Shown one piece after another: positions 35,382 to 45,590 of a stretch of 64,000 nt of DNA (the stretch's first letter is position 1; every line of letters begins with the position of its first letter). The DNA is taken from contig NZ_JALLIN010000005.1 of NCBI RefSeq assembly GCF_023630175.1, forward strand, positions 1 through 64,000. The letters run 5' to 3'. Both the position numbers and the translations under genes were made by a program. The notes below the pieces were generated by a model. It saw only the letters and a list, made by a program, of their open reading frames with translations, did not search any database and had not been told where the DNA came from. This DNA is from Streptomyces cellostaticus (lineage in GTDB: Bacteria > Actinomycetota > Actinomycetes > Streptomycetales > Streptomycetaceae).

Positions 35382-36659
35382 GTGATTGACCTTCGCCTGC
35401 TCCGTGAGGACCCCGACCGTGTGCGCGCCTCCCAGCGCGCCCGTGGAGAGGACGTCGCGCTCGTCGACTCCCTCCTGTCTGCCGACGAACGGCGCAGGTC
35501 CTCCGGCGTCCGCTTCGACGAGCTGCGCGCCGAGCAGAAGTCGCTCGGCAAGCTGATCCCCAAGGCCACCCCGGAGGAGAAGGCCGAGCTGCTGGCGCGC
35601 GCCGAGCAGCTCAAGGCCGACGTCAAGGCCGCCGACGCCGAGCGCGACGCGGCCGACTCCGAGACCCAGCGGCTGCTGCAGCAGCTCGGCAACCTCGTCC
35701 ACCCCGACGTGCCCGTCGGCGGCGAGGAGGACTTCGTCACGCTGGAGACGCACGGCACCGTCCGCGACTTCGGTGCCGAGGGCTTCGAGCCCAAGGACCA
35801 CCTGGAGCTCGGTCAGGTGCTCGGCGCGATCGACGTCGAGCGCGGCGCCAAGGTCTCCGGCTCCCGCTTCTACTTCCTCACCGGTGTCGGCGCCCTGCTG
35901 GAGCTGGCCCTGGTCAACGCGGCCCTCGCCCAGGCCACCGCGGCCGGCTTCACCCCGATGCTGACCCCGGCGCTGGTGCGCCCGCAGTCCATGGCGGGCA
36001 CCGGCTTCCTCGGGCAGGCGGCCCAGGACGTCTACCACCTCGACAAGGACGACCTGTACCTCGTCGGCACCTCCGAGGTCCCGCTCGCGGCCTACCACAT
36101 GGACGAGATCATCGACGCCGACAGGCTGCCGCTGCGGTACGCCGGCTTCTCGCCCTGCTTCCGCCGCGAGGCCGGCTCGCACGGCAAGGACACGCGGGGC
36201 ATCTTCCGCGTGCACCAGTTCGACAAGGTCGAGATGTTCTCGTACGTGAACCCCGAGGACTCCCAGCAGGAGCACAAGCGCCTGCTGGAGTGGGAGAAGC
36301 AGTGGCTGACCTCGCTGGAACTGCCGTTCCGCGTCATCGACGTCGCCTCCGCCGACCTCGGCGCCTCGGCCTCCCGTAAGTACGACTGCGAGGCGTGGAT
36401 CCCGACCCAGGGCAAGTACCGCGAGCTGACCTCGACCTCGGACTGCACCGAGTTCCAGTCCCGCCGCCTGTCGATCCGTATGCGCGACGGCAAGCAGGTC
36501 CGCCCGCTGGCCACCCTCAACGGCACCCTGTGCGCCGTACCGCGCACGATCGTGGCGATCCTGGAGAACCACCAGCAGGCCGACGGCTCCGTCCGGGTCC
36601 CCGAGGTGCTGCGTCCCTACCTCGGCGGCCGGGAGGTCCTGGAGCCGGTCGCCAAGTGA
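35382..36659 (+). CDS. serS: Seryl-tRNA synthetase
   Basis: 425 residues, full length. It charges tRNA-Ser, and tRNA-Sec where present. An N-terminal coiled-coil arm (about 1-105, rich in Ala/Glu/Lys/Arg: [32 protein letters not shown]) recognises the long variable arm of tRNA-Ser. Class II core: motif 1 around [24 protein letters not shown], motif 2 [25 protein letters not shown], motif 3 [19 protein letters not shown]. The serine-specific TSEVPLA is present. The GTG start fits a leaderless promoter. The stop overlaps the HAD gene (GTGA), so the two are co-translated. Confidence 0.97.
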   Translation: MIDLRLLREDPDRVRASQRARGEDVALVDSLLSADERRRSSGVRFDELRAEQKSLGKLIPKATPEEKAELLARAEQLKADVKAADAERDAADSETQRLLQQLGNLVHPDVPVGGEEDFVTLETHGTVRDFGAEGFEPKDHLELGQVLGAIDVERGAKVSGSRFYFLTGVGALLELALVNAALAQATAAGFTPMLTPALVRPQSMAGTGFLGQAAQDVYHLDKDDLYLVGTSEVPLAAYHMDEIIDADRLPLRYAGFSPCFRREAGSHGKDTRGIFRVHQFDKVEMFSYVNPEDSQQEHKRLLEWEKQWLTSLELPFRVIDVASADLGASASRKYDCEAWIPTQGKYRELTSTSDCTEFQSRRLSIRMRDGKQVRPLATLNGTLCAVPRTIVAILENHQQADGSVRVPEVLRPYLGGREVLEPVAK

Positions 36660-37459
36660 GCGCCGGATTCCCGTACCGACTGATCGCGACCGACCTCGAC
36701 GGAACGCTTCTGCGCTCCGACGAGTCGATCTCGGACCGCACCCGTGAGGCGCTCGCCGCGGCCACCGCGGCGGGCGCGGCCCACATCGTCGTCACCGGCC
36801 GTGCGGCGCCCTGGACCCGCCACGTCCTGGCCGACCTCGGCTACGACGGCCTCGCCGTCTGCGGCCAGGGTGCCCAGGTGTACGACGCCGGAGCGCACCG
36901 CCTGCTGACCTCGGTCACCCTGGACCGGCAGCTCGCGGGCGTGGCCCTGGCGAAGCTGGAGGCGGAGGTGGGCCCGCTGTACCTGGCGGCGAGCCGGGAC
37001 GGCCTGGAGGGCGAGGTACTGGTGGGCCCGGGCTACGCGGTCACGGGCAACCTTCCCGCCACCCCGTTCACGGACGCGGCCGACCTGTGGTCCGCCCCGC
37101 TGAACAAGGTCTACATCCAGCATCCGACGCTCGGCGACGACGAACTCGTCGACGTCGCCCGGCGCGTGGCCGGCGGTTTCGTGACCGTGGCCATGGCGGG
37201 TGTGGGCATCGTGGAGCTGCTGCCGCTCGGCCTGTCCAAGGCCACGGGCCTCTCCCTGGCCGCGCGCCGGCTGGGCCTGAAGGCCGCCGGCACGATCGCC
37301 TTCGGCGACATGCCCAACGACATCCCGATGTTCGGCTGGGCCGCCCACGGCGTGGCCATGGGCAACGCCCACGAGGAACTCAGGGCGGTGGCGGACGAGG
37401 TCACCACCTCCAACGAGGACGACGGCGTCGCGGCGGTCCTGGAGCGGTTGCTGCCGTAG
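36656..37459 (+). CDS. Cof-type HAD-superfamily hydrolase
   Basis: 267 residues, GTG start in a 4-nt overlap with serS. HAD motif [11 protein letters not shown] (nucleophile and acid Asp), motif II IVVTGRA, motif III Lys in LSKATGLSL, motif [13 protein letters not shown]; a C2B cap (about 85-190) sits between II and III. These are sugar-phosphate or nucleotide phosphatases with broad substrates. The closely similar protein encoded at 49994-50863 is a paralogue. Coupling to serS is conserved in Streptomyces as far as I recall, but a functional link is unknown. Confidence 0.9.
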   Translation: MSAGFPYRLIATDLDGTLLRSDESISDRTREALAAATAAGAAHIVVTGRAAPWTRHVLADLGYDGLAVCGQGAQVYDAGAHRLLTSVTLDRQLAGVALAKLEAEVGPLYLAASRDGLEGEVLVGPGYAVTGNLPATPFTDAADLWSAPLNKVYIQHPTLGDDELVDVARRVAGGFVTVAMAGVGIVELLPLGLSKATGLSLAARRLGLKAAGTIAFGDMPNDIPMFGWAAHGVAMGNAHEELRAVADEVTTSNEDDGVAAVLERLLP

Positions 37460-37901
<442 letters not shown>

Positions 37902-38147
37902 CTACCGCCGGCGCCACCACCGGCGCCGGCGCGCCTTGCCGAAGAACCAGCCCGCGGGCGGCTCGTCCGACCGCCAGGGCTGCGGCTCCGGCGACTCGGC
38001 GCGCCAGCGGGCGGCGAGCATCCGGGCCCGCGCGGACGGTTCGGAGGTCTGCGCGGCCCGTACGAACGCCTCGTCCAGGACGGTCTCGTCCCAGTCCTCG
38101 CCCTCGGCCCGCCCGGCTCCGCCGTGCTCCGGTGTCCGCTCAGCCAT
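37902..38147 (-). CDS. Conserved small hypothetical protein
   Basis: 81 residues from ATG 38147 with GGGAGG 7 nt upstream. An acidic N-terminal half (EDWDETVLDEAFVRAAQTSEPSARARMLAARWRAE) is followed by PQPWRSDEPPAGWFFGKARRRRWWRRR. I recognise this as a short protein conserved in Streptomyces, without known function. The basic Arg/Trp tail could bind membranes or nucleic acid. It precedes, on the same strand, nothing in an obvious operon; the ABC cluster ends upstream of it. Confidence 0.78.
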   Translation of the reverse strand: MAERTPEHGGAGRAEGEDWDETVLDEAFVRAAQTSEPSARARMLAARWRAESPEPQPWRSDEPPAGWFFGKARRRRWWRRR

Positions 38148-38236
38148 CCGCGGCCTCCCAGCCCTGCGTCCACTGCGTCCAGTGTGCCCGTGCGGGGGTG
38201 AAGGCCCCGTCAAGGACGACCGGGGCCCCCACGGGC

Positions 38237-38956
38237 CTACTCCTCGCCCGCCAGCTTCAGCGACCGCAGCTTCTGGCCGGCGTACCAGGTGGCCAGGACG
38301 GTGACCACGACGAGCAGCACCGTGGCCGTCGTCAGCCCGACGTCGGAGGTCACCAGGTCACCGCCGGCGAGCTTCTGGGCGACGGCGAGCGACCACTGCT
38401 GGACGCTCAGCGTGCGCGCGCCCGGCACCAGCGAGCCGAACAGCGCCTCCCAGACAAGGGCGTAGACGAGCCCGAGGACCACCGCGTGCCGGGACACCGT
38501 GCCCAGCAGCAGGAACAGCGCCGAGTAGGCGATGGAGGAGACCAGCGCGGCCACCGTGTAGGCGACGGCGATCTGCTGGCCGTTGCCGTTGAGGATCAGG
38601 CCCGCGAGCATGGTCGGCACGGCGGAGAACACCATCGTCACCGCGATGGCGACGATCAGTTTGGTCAGGATGATCGTCGGCCGCTTCAGCGGCTTGGACA
38701 GCAGGTAGACGACGGAACCGTCGTCGATCTCGGGGCCGATCGCGCCCGTGCCCGCGATGACGCCGATGATCGGCACCATGGTGGCGAGCGCGAATCCGCC
38801 CAGGACGTCGGCGGCCGTCTGGTCGTCGGCGCCGGTCAGGGCGCGTACGGCCACGGAGATCACGAGCAGCAGCAGCGGCAGCGCGCCGAGGATGAGGGCC
38901 CGGCGTCGGCCGAGCAGGGCCCGGTAGGTGAGCCGGGCGACGGTGGGGTCGTACAT
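38237..38956 (-). CDS. ABC-2-type transporter permease
   Basis: 239 residues, last gene of the four-gene ABC cluster. About six transmembrane helices are visible: ALILGALPLLLLVISVAVRAL, ALATMVPIIGVIAGTGAIG, LTKLIVAIAVTMVFSAVPTMLAGLIL, VAYTVAALVSSIAYSALFLLLGTV, VVLGLVYALVWEALFGSLV and TVLLVVVTVLATWYAGQ. The conserved cytoplasmic EIDDGSVVYLLSKPLKRPTIILTK is typical of ABC-2 permeases. It pairs with the ATPase encoded 10 bp upstream. Substrate unknown. Confidence 0.87.
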   Translation of the reverse strand: MYDPTVARLTYRALLGRRRALILGALPLLLLVISVAVRALTGADDQTAADVLGGFALATMVPIIGVIAGTGAIGPEIDDGSVVYLLSKPLKRPTIILTKLIVAIAVTMVFSAVPTMLAGLILNGNGQQIAVAYTVAALVSSIAYSALFLLLGTVSRHAVVLGLVYALVWEALFGSLVPGARTLSVQQWSLAVAQKLAGGDLVTSDVGLTTATVLLVVVTVLATWYAGQKLRSLKLAGEE

Positions 38957-38966
38957 CAGGGGCCTC

Positions 38967-39878
38967 CTACGCCGCGACCAGGTACGAGAAGACGGACTCG
39001 AGGGACTCGTCGGACGGCGAGACCGTGAGCAGCCGGATGCCGTGGTCCCGGGCGACCCTCGGCAGCAGTTCGGTGAAGCGGCCGAAGTCGACGGCCTGGA
39101 CGCGCAGCGCGCCCTCGGTGTCGTCGACCTCGATGCCGGACGTCGACGGGTCGGCGATCAGCGCGGCCGCCAGGGCCCGGTCGTCGCTGGAGCGCACCAG
39201 GTAGCGGTGCGGCCGGTCGGTCATCAGGCGCCGGATCCTGCGGAAGTCGCCGCTGGCGGCGTGCCGTCCGGCGACGACCACCTCGATGTGCCGGGCGAGC
39301 TGCTCGACCTCCTCGAGGATGTGCGAGGAGAAGAGCACCGTGCGGCCCTCGTCGCCCATCCGCCGCAGCAGGTCCATGAGCTGCATGCGCTGACGCGGGT
39401 CCATGCCGTTGAAGGGCTCGTCGAGCAGCAGCAGGGAGGGGTCGTGGACCAGCGCGGAGGCCATCTTCACCCGCTGGCGCATGCCCTTGGAGTACGTGGA
39501 GATCTTCCGGTCCTGCGCGTACTCCATCTCGACCGTGGCGAGCGCCCGCTGGGCGGCCTTCGGGCCGAGTCCGTGCAGTTCGGCGTTGGCGACGACGAAC
39601 TCGCGGCCGGTGAGGAAGTCGTACATCGCCTCCCGCTCGGGGACGATGCCGATGTGCTGGTAGATGGCCTCGTTGCGCCACACCGGCCGCCCGTCGAGGG
39701 TGACCGAGCCGGTGGAGGGGGCGAGGAAGCCGCCCATCATGTTGATGAGGGTGGACTTCCCGGCGCCGTTCGGGCCGAGCAGGCCGGTGACACCGGGGCC
39801 GATGGTCATGGTGATGTCGTTGACGGCGACGACGTTGCCGAACCAGCGGGAGACGTGGTCGATGCTGAGGGTGGTCAC
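38967..39878 (-). CDS. ABC transporter ATP-binding protein
   Basis: 303 residues from GTG 39878. Walker A GPNGAGKST, Q-loop region GIVPEREAMYDFLTG, ABC signature YSKGMRQRV (degenerate from LSGGQ, as in this subfamily), Walker B LLLLDEPFNGMDPRQ, and switch His in LFSSHILEEVE. The C-terminal 80 residues form the DUF4162-like domain seen in CcmA/NatA-type ATPases. Its start overlaps the preceding permease (GTGA), so it is translated together with it. It likely powers the permease at 38237-38956. Confidence 0.9.
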   Translation of the reverse strand: MTTLSIDHVSRWFGNVVAVNDITMTIGPGVTGLLGPNGAGKSTLINMMGGFLAPSTGSVTLDGRPVWRNEAIYQHIGIVPEREAMYDFLTGREFVVANAELHGLGPKAAQRALATVEMEYAQDRKISTYSKGMRQRVKMASALVHDPSLLLLDEPFNGMDPRQRMQLMDLLRRMGDEGRTVLFSSHILEEVEQLARHIEVVVAGRHAASGDFRRIRRLMTDRPHRYLVRSSDDRALAAALIADPSTSGIEVDDTEGALRVQAVDFGRFTELLPRVARDHGIRLLTVSPSDESLESVFSYLVAA

Positions 39879-40792
39879 AGCCCCACCTTCTTGTAGCGGC
39901 GGATCAGGAGGGCGTAGCACGCGGCGATCAGGCCGAGCACGACCAGGACGTACACCGCGCCCTCGCCGCCGGACGGGCCGGTGCCGCCGGGGAAGCCGGA
40001 GCTGCCGCCGAGGAACGCGGACTGGACGCCGTCGACCAGGGTGACCGGCGAGAACAGGCCGATCCACGGCACGGCACCGGTGTTGCCCTGCACGTCGGCG
40101 ATGGCCTGGAGCGTGGAGACGGCTCCGTAGGAGATGGTCAGCACGGCGATCACGGCGGCGATGCCGAACCCGCGGCGCGGGGTGACGGCGGCGATGACCA
40201 GGCCGATACCGGCGAACAGCAGCGAGAGCAGCGCCACGGAGACCAGTCCCTGGGCGAACTCCTCGGTCTGGTGGGCGAAGCCCATCTTGGCCAGCAGCGC
40301 GCCCGCGTACATCACCAGCAGGGGGGCGCCGGTGAGGACGAACAGGGCCGAGGCGAGCGCGGCGAACTTCGCCCGCACGTAGTCGGCGGTCTCGATGGGC
40401 CGCGAGAAGTACAGCGGCACGGTCTTGAAGCGCAGGTCGCGGGAGACGGACTGGGGCGCCTGCGAGGCGACGTACAGGCTGATCACCGCCTGCATGACGA
40501 TCGCCCAGCGGGTGTAGGCGTGGGCGAGCGGCAGTTCGTGCGCCTTGGTGGCCACCGCGACGGCCACCATGATGGCCGCGGGCACGCACATCACCACGAA
40601 CAGCAGCATCGGCAGCACTTTGGACTTCACCGAGCGGCCGAGGCCGTAGGCGCCGCACAGGGACTGCGAGTACAGCGAGCGGCGGGCGTAGCCGCGGCCG
40701 AGCCGGGGGCCGTCGTAGCCGCGGTAGCCGATGTCGTGGATGCGGGACTGGTCACCGCCGGCGGTCACCGGCGCGGGCTGCTCAACCGCCAT
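39875..40792 (-). CDS. ABC transporter permease
   Basis: 305 residues. A cytoplasmic N-terminus with IHDIGYRGYDGPRLGRGYARRSLYSQSLCGAYGLGRSVKSK is characteristic of one Streptomyces permease family. Then come about six transmembrane helices, including VLPMLLFVVMCVPAAIMVAVAVA, ALFVLTGAPLLVMYAGALL, LVSVALLSLLFAGIGLVIAAV and AVYVLVVLGLIAACYALLI. RDLRFKTVPLYFSRPIETADYVRAK is the coupling segment. The gene overlaps ATPase genes on both sides. Confidence 0.87.
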   Translation of the reverse strand: MAVEQPAPVTAGGDQSRIHDIGYRGYDGPRLGRGYARRSLYSQSLCGAYGLGRSVKSKVLPMLLFVVMCVPAAIMVAVAVATKAHELPLAHAYTRWAIVMQAVISLYVASQAPQSVSRDLRFKTVPLYFSRPIETADYVRAKFAALASALFVLTGAPLLVMYAGALLAKMGFAHQTEEFAQGLVSVALLSLLFAGIGLVIAAVTPRRGFGIAAVIAVLTISYGAVSTLQAIADVQGNTGAVPWIGLFSPVTLVDGVQSAFLGGSSGFPGGTGPSGGEGAVYVLVVLGLIAACYALLIRRYKKVGL

Positions 40793-41753
40793 GGCCGACG
40801 GCCTCCTTCCGCTGGTCGTCGCTGCTGGTGAACACCTCGGAGATGTGGTGCCGGCGCTGCTCCATGCGGACCAGGCCGAGACCGAGGTCGGCGACGACGT
40901 CGCGCACCAGGTCGTACGTCTCCTCGCCGGGGGCGGTCAGCAGCAGGATGTGTCCGGCGCCGGGCAGGCCGCCGCCCTCGTCGTGGGTCTCCACCCCGCG
41001 CGCGTGCAGCGCCTCGCGGACCGCGCGGGTGCCGTCCGGGTGGCCGTCGCTGTCGGTGACCTCGATCGCGAGGGTGGTCGTGGTCTGGGTGAAGTCGGTG
41101 GTGGAGCTGGACCGCAGCAGTGTGCCGCCGTCGATGACGACGACGTGGTCGCAGGTGCGTTCCAGCTCGCCCAGCAGGTGCGAGGTGACCAGGACCGAGA
41201 TGCCGAAGTCGGTGTGGATGCGGCGGATCAGGCCGAGCATCTCGTCCCGGCCGACCGGGTCCAGGCCGTTGGTCGGCTCGTCCAGGAAGACCAGCCGCGG
41301 GTCGTGCACCAGGGCCTGGGCCAGCTTGACCCGCTGCTTCATGCCGGTGGAGTAGCCGCCGATGGGACGGTAGCGCTCCTCGTACAGGCCGACGTGGCGC
41401 AGGGTGTCCGCGGTGCGCTCGCGCGCGGCGGTGGGCGGCAGGCCGGACATGCGCGCCATGTGCACGACGAACTCGGTGGCCGAGACGTCGGGCGGCAGGC
41501 AGTCGTGCTCCGGCATGTAGCCCACCCGCTCCCGGATGGCGGCGCCCTCGGTCGCCACGTCGAGGCCGAGCACCGCGGCGCGGCCCTCCGTGGCGGGGGA
41601 CAGCCCCAGCAGGATCTTGATCAGGGTGGACTTGCCGGCGCCATTGGCTCCGACGAGTCCGGTCACTCCGGGTCCGATGTCCATGGACAGCCGGTCGAGC
41701 GCGGTCACCCGTGGGAACCGCTTGCTCAGGCTTTCGGTCGCGATCACAGTCAC
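40782..41753 (-). CDS. ABC transporter ATP-binding protein, first gene of cluster
   Basis: 323 residues. Walker A GANGAGKST, Q-loop VGYMPEHDCLPPDVSATEF, signature YSTGMKQRV, Walker B LVFLDEPTNGLDPVGRDEM, switch His in LVTSHLLGELE. It resembles the ATPase at 38967-39878 in subfamily. Start: GTG 41753 (or GTG 41747); TACCTT 6 nt before it and no ribosome-binding site suggest a leaderless start for the operon. It overlaps the permease gene by 11 nt. The order ATPase-permease-ATPase-permease suggests two related exporters or one heteromeric complex. Confidence 0.88.
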   Translation of the reverse strand: MTVIATESLSKRFPRVTALDRLSMDIGPGVTGLVGANGAGKSTLIKILLGLSPATEGRAAVLGLDVATEGAAIRERVGYMPEHDCLPPDVSATEFVVHMARMSGLPPTAARERTADTLRHVGLYEERYRPIGGYSTGMKQRVKLAQALVHDPRLVFLDEPTNGLDPVGRDEMLGLIRRIHTDFGISVLVTSHLLGELERTCDHVVVIDGGTLLRSSSTTDFTQTTTTLAIEVTDSDGHPDGTRAVREALHARGVETHDEGGGLPGAGHILLLTAPGEETYDLVRDVVADLGLGLVRMEQRRHHISEVFTSSDDQRKEAVGHGG

Positions 41754-41986
41754 AGTACGAAGGTAGTGACGTCGGCCACTGCGGTCGTCAGACCTCAGAG
41801 CGCTCTTCACGTCAGACTCGAGGAGGACGGGACCCTGAACGATCCCCTGCCCCGGACCTACCCGGCACCCACCCGCCGCCCGTCGTCCACAGGCCTTGAT
41901 CCACCCTATTGACGCCACCTCTAACAACTGTCACATTCACCAGTGTCAAGTTACGGACGCGTACCGCGGTCGACGGACGGGGCGGC

Positions 41987-42829
41987 ATGACGACGGCAGT
42001 GAGCAGCGAACTCTCCGCGGAACTGCGGGGATTCAGGCGGGTGCAGCGCCTCGCCTACGAGTGCGCGGAGGCGGTCGCGGCACGCCTGGAGCCGGGTGTG
42101 ACCGAGCGGGAGGCCGCCCGCATGCAGCGCGTGTGGCTGCGTGAGCGCGGCGTGCGGGACTGGTTCCACCTGCCGTTCGCCTGGTTCGGCGACCGCACGG
42201 CGTTCGTGAACTTCCGCGTGCCGCTGCAGTTCTTCCCGACCGACCGGCGGCTCGAGCCCGGGATGCCGTTCATCCTGGACATGGCCCCGGTGTTCGGGGG
42301 ATGCACGGCGGACATCGGCTACTCGGGATCGCTCGGCGTCAACCCGGTGCAGGACCGGCTGATGGCGGACCTGGAGGCGCACCGCGAGCTGATCCTGCGG
42401 GAGGTGCGCGAGCGGCGCCCGCTGCGCGGGATCTACCAGGACGTGGACCGACTCATGGACCGCCAGGGCTACGCCAACCGGCACCGGGCGTATCCCTTCG
42501 GGGTGATCGCCCACAAGGTGGACCGGGTGAGGGCCCGCCGCTTCTCCCCGCACCTGTTCGGGTTCGGCACGCGGTCCCTCAGGGGGCTCGCCGCCGACGC
42601 CCTGCACGGCCACCGCGAGGGCTGGTCGCCCCTGTGGTCGCCGTACCGCTTCTCCGACCACCCGCCGCGGCCGGGTCTGTGGGCGGTCGAACCTCACCTC
42701 GGGTTCCGGGGTACGGGCGCGAAGTTCGAGGAGATCCTGGTGGTCACCGACTCCCGGGACCCCGTGGAGGGCGCCTTCTGGCTGGACGACGATCTGCCGC
42801 ACGTGCGGCGCTGGGCGGAGGCGAAGTGA
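41987..42829 (+). CDS. M24-family (pita-bread) metallopeptidase-like protein
   Basis: 280 residues from ATG 41987. The fold follows the aminopeptidase P/creatinase group: FRRVQRLAYECAEAVAARLEPGVTEREAARMQRVW (helical entry), MPFILDMAPVFGGCTADIGYSGSLG (two Asp ligands), AHKVDRVRAR (a His position) and LWAVEPHLGFRGTGAKFEEILVVT (two Glu ligands). The normal GHGIG His motif is altered, so the metal site may be modified. First gene of a three-gene coupled operon with a hydrolase-SDR fusion and a MerR regulator. The substrate is unknown. The cis context suggests small-molecule or lipid metabolism. Confidence 0.8.
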   Translation: MTTAVSSELSAELRGFRRVQRLAYECAEAVAARLEPGVTEREAARMQRVWLRERGVRDWFHLPFAWFGDRTAFVNFRVPLQFFPTDRRLEPGMPFILDMAPVFGGCTADIGYSGSLGVNPVQDRLMADLEAHRELILREVRERRPLRGIYQDVDRLMDRQGYANRHRAYPFGVIAHKVDRVRARRFSPHLFGFGTRSLRGLAADALHGHREGWSPLWSPYRFSDHPPRPGLWAVEPHLGFRGTGAKFEEILVVTDSRDPVEGAFWLDDDLPHVRRWAEAK

Positions 42830-44580
42830 CACTGAAGGGGGCGCGTGAGCGCCGGGTGCGCACCGGCGGGGTCGAGCTGTGCGTGGCCGAGCTGGGCGAT
42901 CCGAGGCAGCCCACGGTGGTGCTGGTGCACGGCTATCCGGACAGCATGGAGGTGTGGTCGGAGGTGGCCGTACGCCTCGCCGACCGCTTCCACGTGGTGC
43001 TGTACGACGTGCGCGGCCACGGCCGCTCCACCGCGCCGCGGCCGCTGCGCGGTGGTTTCACCCTGCCCAAGCTGACCGACGACTTCATGGCCGTGGTGGA
43101 CGCGGTGAGCCCGGACCGGCCGGTGCACCTGGTGGGCCACGACTGGGGCTCGGTGCAGTCCTGGGAGTTCGTCACGGTGGGCCGCACCAAGGGCCGCATC
43201 GCCTCCTTCACCTCCATGTCCGGGCCGTCCCTCGACCACTTCGGGCACTGGATCGGCGCGCGCGTGAAACGGCCGACGCCCCGGCGGGTGGGCCAGCTCC
43301 TCGGCCAGGGCGCCAGATCCTGGTACGTCTACCTGCTGCACGCCCCCGCCCTGCCGGAACTGGCCTGGCGGGGCCCGCTCGGCAAGCGCTGGCCCAGGAT
43401 CCTGGAACGGGCCGAGAAGGTCCCGGCCGGTGCCCACCCGGCCGCGTCCCTGCCCTCGGACGCCGCGCACGGCGCCTGGCTGTACCGGGACAACGTACGG
43501 GCCCGCCTGCGCAGGCCCCGCCCGGACGCGTTCGCGCACGCGCCCGTGCAACTGATCACGCCCCTGGGGGACGCGTTCCTGTCGGAGCGGCTCTACGACG
43601 ACCTGGACACGTGGGTACCGCGGCTGACCCGCCGCGCCCTGCCCGCCGGGCACTGGATCCCGCGCACCCGGCCCGATCAAGTGGCCGCATGGATCGACGA
43701 GTTCGTCACGAGCGTCGAGGACGGCCGGCCGGAGACGAAGGCCACCGGCCGCCACGCGGACCGGTTCGGCGGGCAGTTGGTGCTCGTCACCGGCGCGGGC
43801 AGCGGCATAGGCCGGGCCACGGCGTTCGCCTTCGCCGAGGCCGGGGCACGGGTGGTGGCCGTCGACCGCGACGCCGAGGCGGCCGCCCGTACCGCCGAAC
43901 TGTCCCGGCTGATCGGTGCCCCCGAGGCCTGGGCGGAGACGGCGGACGTCTCGGACGAGCAGGCCATGGAGAAGCTGGCGGAGCGGGTGCACACCGCGTA
44001 CGGCGTGCTGGACGTGCTCGTCAACAACGCGGGCATCGGCCTCGCGGGCTCCTTCTTCACCACGACCACCGAAGACTGGCGCAAGGTCCTGGACGTCAAT
44101 CTGTGGGGGGTCATCCACGGTTGCCGGCTCTTCGGCGCGCGGATGGCGGAGCGCGGGCAGGGCGGCCACATCGTCAACGTCGCCTCGGCGGCCGCCTATC
44201 AGCCGTCCCGGGCGCTGCCGGCCTACAGCACGTCCAAGGCGGCGGTCCTGATGCTCTCCGAGTGCCTGCGCGCCGAACTCGCCGGGCAGGACATCGGAGT
44301 CACGGCGATCTGCCCGGGGCTGGTCAACACCAACATCACCGCCACGGCCCGCTTCACCGGCGTCGACGCGGCGGAGGAAAGCCGCCGCCGGCAGCGCTCG
44401 GCCCGCCTCTACGGCCTGCGCAACTACCCTCCGGAGAAGGTCGCGGACGCCGTTCTGGACGCGGTGACCCGCAACAGGGCGGTGGTGCCGGTGACCCCGG
44501 AGGCCCGTGGCGCCCACCTGCTGTCCCGTTTCATGCCGGGAACCCTGCGAAGGCTCGCCCGCCTGAACCCGAACCCATGA
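42826..44580 (+). CDS. Alpha/beta hydrolase fused to short-chain dehydrogenase
   Basis: 584 residues, GTG start in a GTGA overlap. N-terminal half (about 1-290): VVLVHGYPDSMEVWSEVA, LVGHDWGSVQSWEF (nucleophile Asp in GHDWG, as in epoxide hydrolases) and a late catalytic His in ALPAGHWIPRTRP. C-terminal half (about 310-580): classical SDR with LVTGAGSGIGRATAF (NADP-binding TGxxxGIG), NNAGIG, Ser in VNVASAAAYQ and YSTSKAAV (YxxxK). The fusion occurs in actinobacteria with unclear chemistry; an alcohol or epoxide intermediate passed between domains is plausible. Translation is coupled to both neighbours. Confidence 0.9.
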   Translation: MTLKGARERRVRTGGVELCVAELGDPRQPTVVLVHGYPDSMEVWSEVAVRLADRFHVVLYDVRGHGRSTAPRPLRGGFTLPKLTDDFMAVVDAVSPDRPVHLVGHDWGSVQSWEFVTVGRTKGRIASFTSMSGPSLDHFGHWIGARVKRPTPRRVGQLLGQGARSWYVYLLHAPALPELAWRGPLGKRWPRILERAEKVPAGAHPAASLPSDAAHGAWLYRDNVRARLRRPRPDAFAHAPVQLITPLGDAFLSERLYDDLDTWVPRLTRRALPAGHWIPRTRPDQVAAWIDEFVTSVEDGRPETKATGRHADRFGGQLVLVTGAGSGIGRATAFAFAEAGARVVAVDRDAEAAARTAELSRLIGAPEAWAETADVSDEQAMEKLAERVHTAYGVLDVLVNNAGIGLAGSFFTTTTEDWRKVLDVNLWGVIHGCRLFGARMAERGQGGHIVNVASAAAYQPSRALPAYSTSKAAVLMLSECLRAELAGQDIGVTAICPGLVNTNITATARFTGVDAAEESRRRQRSARLYGLRNYPPEKVADAVLDAVTRNRAVVPVTPEARGAHLLSRFMPGTLRRLARLNPNP

Positions 44581-45578
44581 GGCACTCCGAGCCCGGTACC
44601 GGCTCGGGCGACGGGGTCGAGGGCGCCCGTACGACCGGCCCCCCACCGCGCGGGACGTACCGCATCGAGGATCTGGCCCACCGCTCCGGCACCACGGTGA
44701 GGACCATCCGCGCCTACCAGGACAAGGACCTGCTCCCCCGCCCCCGGCGCCAGGGCCGGGCCAACCTCTACTCCGACCTCCACCTCGCCCGCCTGCGCCA
44801 GATCGCCCACCTCCTCGACCGCGGCTACACCCTCGCCTCGATCAGGGAACTCCTGGACGCCTGGGACACCGGACGCGGCCTGGGCGGCGTCCTGGGCCTG
44901 GCCGCGGAGGTGGCGGGCCCGTGGACCGACGAGCGACCGACCCGCATCACCCGCGCGGAGCTCGACGCCCGCTTCGGCGGGGCCCCCGACGACGACGCCG
45001 TGACCGAGGCGATCGAACTGGGCGTCCTCGAACCGCTGGTGGAGGATTCCGACTCCTTCCTCGTCCCCAGCCCCCAAGAGCTCGATGTGGCCGCGGAGTT
45101 GCACTCCGCTGGGGTTCCCCTGCCCGCGATCGCGGGCCACCTGCGGGAGTTGCGCTGCGACATCGAGCACATCGCCGCCCGTTTCCTGGAGTTCACCACC
45201 GAGCACGTCTTCGCCCGCTACCTGGACGATCCGGCCCGCCGCACGGACGCCCACGCGGCCGAAGCGGCCTCCCTGGTGCGCAGGCTGCGCCCACTGGCCC
45301 GGCAGACGGTGGACGCCGAACTCGCCCGCGCCATGCACGCGTTCGCGGTGCGACATCTGCGATCCGGCCTCGGGGCCGACGACCCGTCGCCACCGGCCGA
45401 GGGCAGGCGCTCCGTCGAGCTGCCGGCGGAGGTGATCAGCGCTGTCGAGGCCCTGGTTGGCCGGGACCGGGCATCCGCCTTCATAGCCCTGGCCGCCGAA
45501 CGGGAGCTCAGGGCAAGGGCTTTGGACGACATGATCACAACAGGACCACCGGATGAGGCAGTTGACCAAAGTCCCTGA
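44577..45578 (+). CDS. MerR-family transcriptional regulator
   Basis: 333 residues, ATGA overlap with the fusion gene. Winged HTH of the MerR type at about 28-95: YRIEDLAHRSGTTVRTIRAYQDKDLLPRPRRQGRANLYSDLHLARLRQIAHLLDRGYTLASIRELLDAW. The 230-residue C-terminal part is long for MerR and rich in helices, likely ligand sensing; no Cys ligands for metals are seen. It presumably controls the peptidase/hydrolase-SDR operon in which it is the last gene. Confidence 0.88.
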   Translation: MRHSEPGTGSGDGVEGARTTGPPPRGTYRIEDLAHRSGTTVRTIRAYQDKDLLPRPRRQGRANLYSDLHLARLRQIAHLLDRGYTLASIRELLDAWDTGRGLGGVLGLAAEVAGPWTDERPTRITRAELDARFGGAPDDDAVTEAIELGVLEPLVEDSDSFLVPSPQELDVAAELHSAGVPLPAIAGHLRELRCDIEHIAARFLEFTTEHVFARYLDDPARRTDAHAAEAASLVRRLRPLARQTVDAELARAMHAFAVRHLRSGLGADDPSPPAEGRRSVELPAEVISAVEALVGRDRASAFIALAAERELRARALDDMITTGPPDEAVDQSP

Positions 45579-45590
45579 ATCGGAAGCCCG

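Noticed and set aside
41880..41892. TCGTCCACA near the M24 gene as a DnaA box
   Set aside because: Single site with a mismatch at a normally T-rich position and no cluster.
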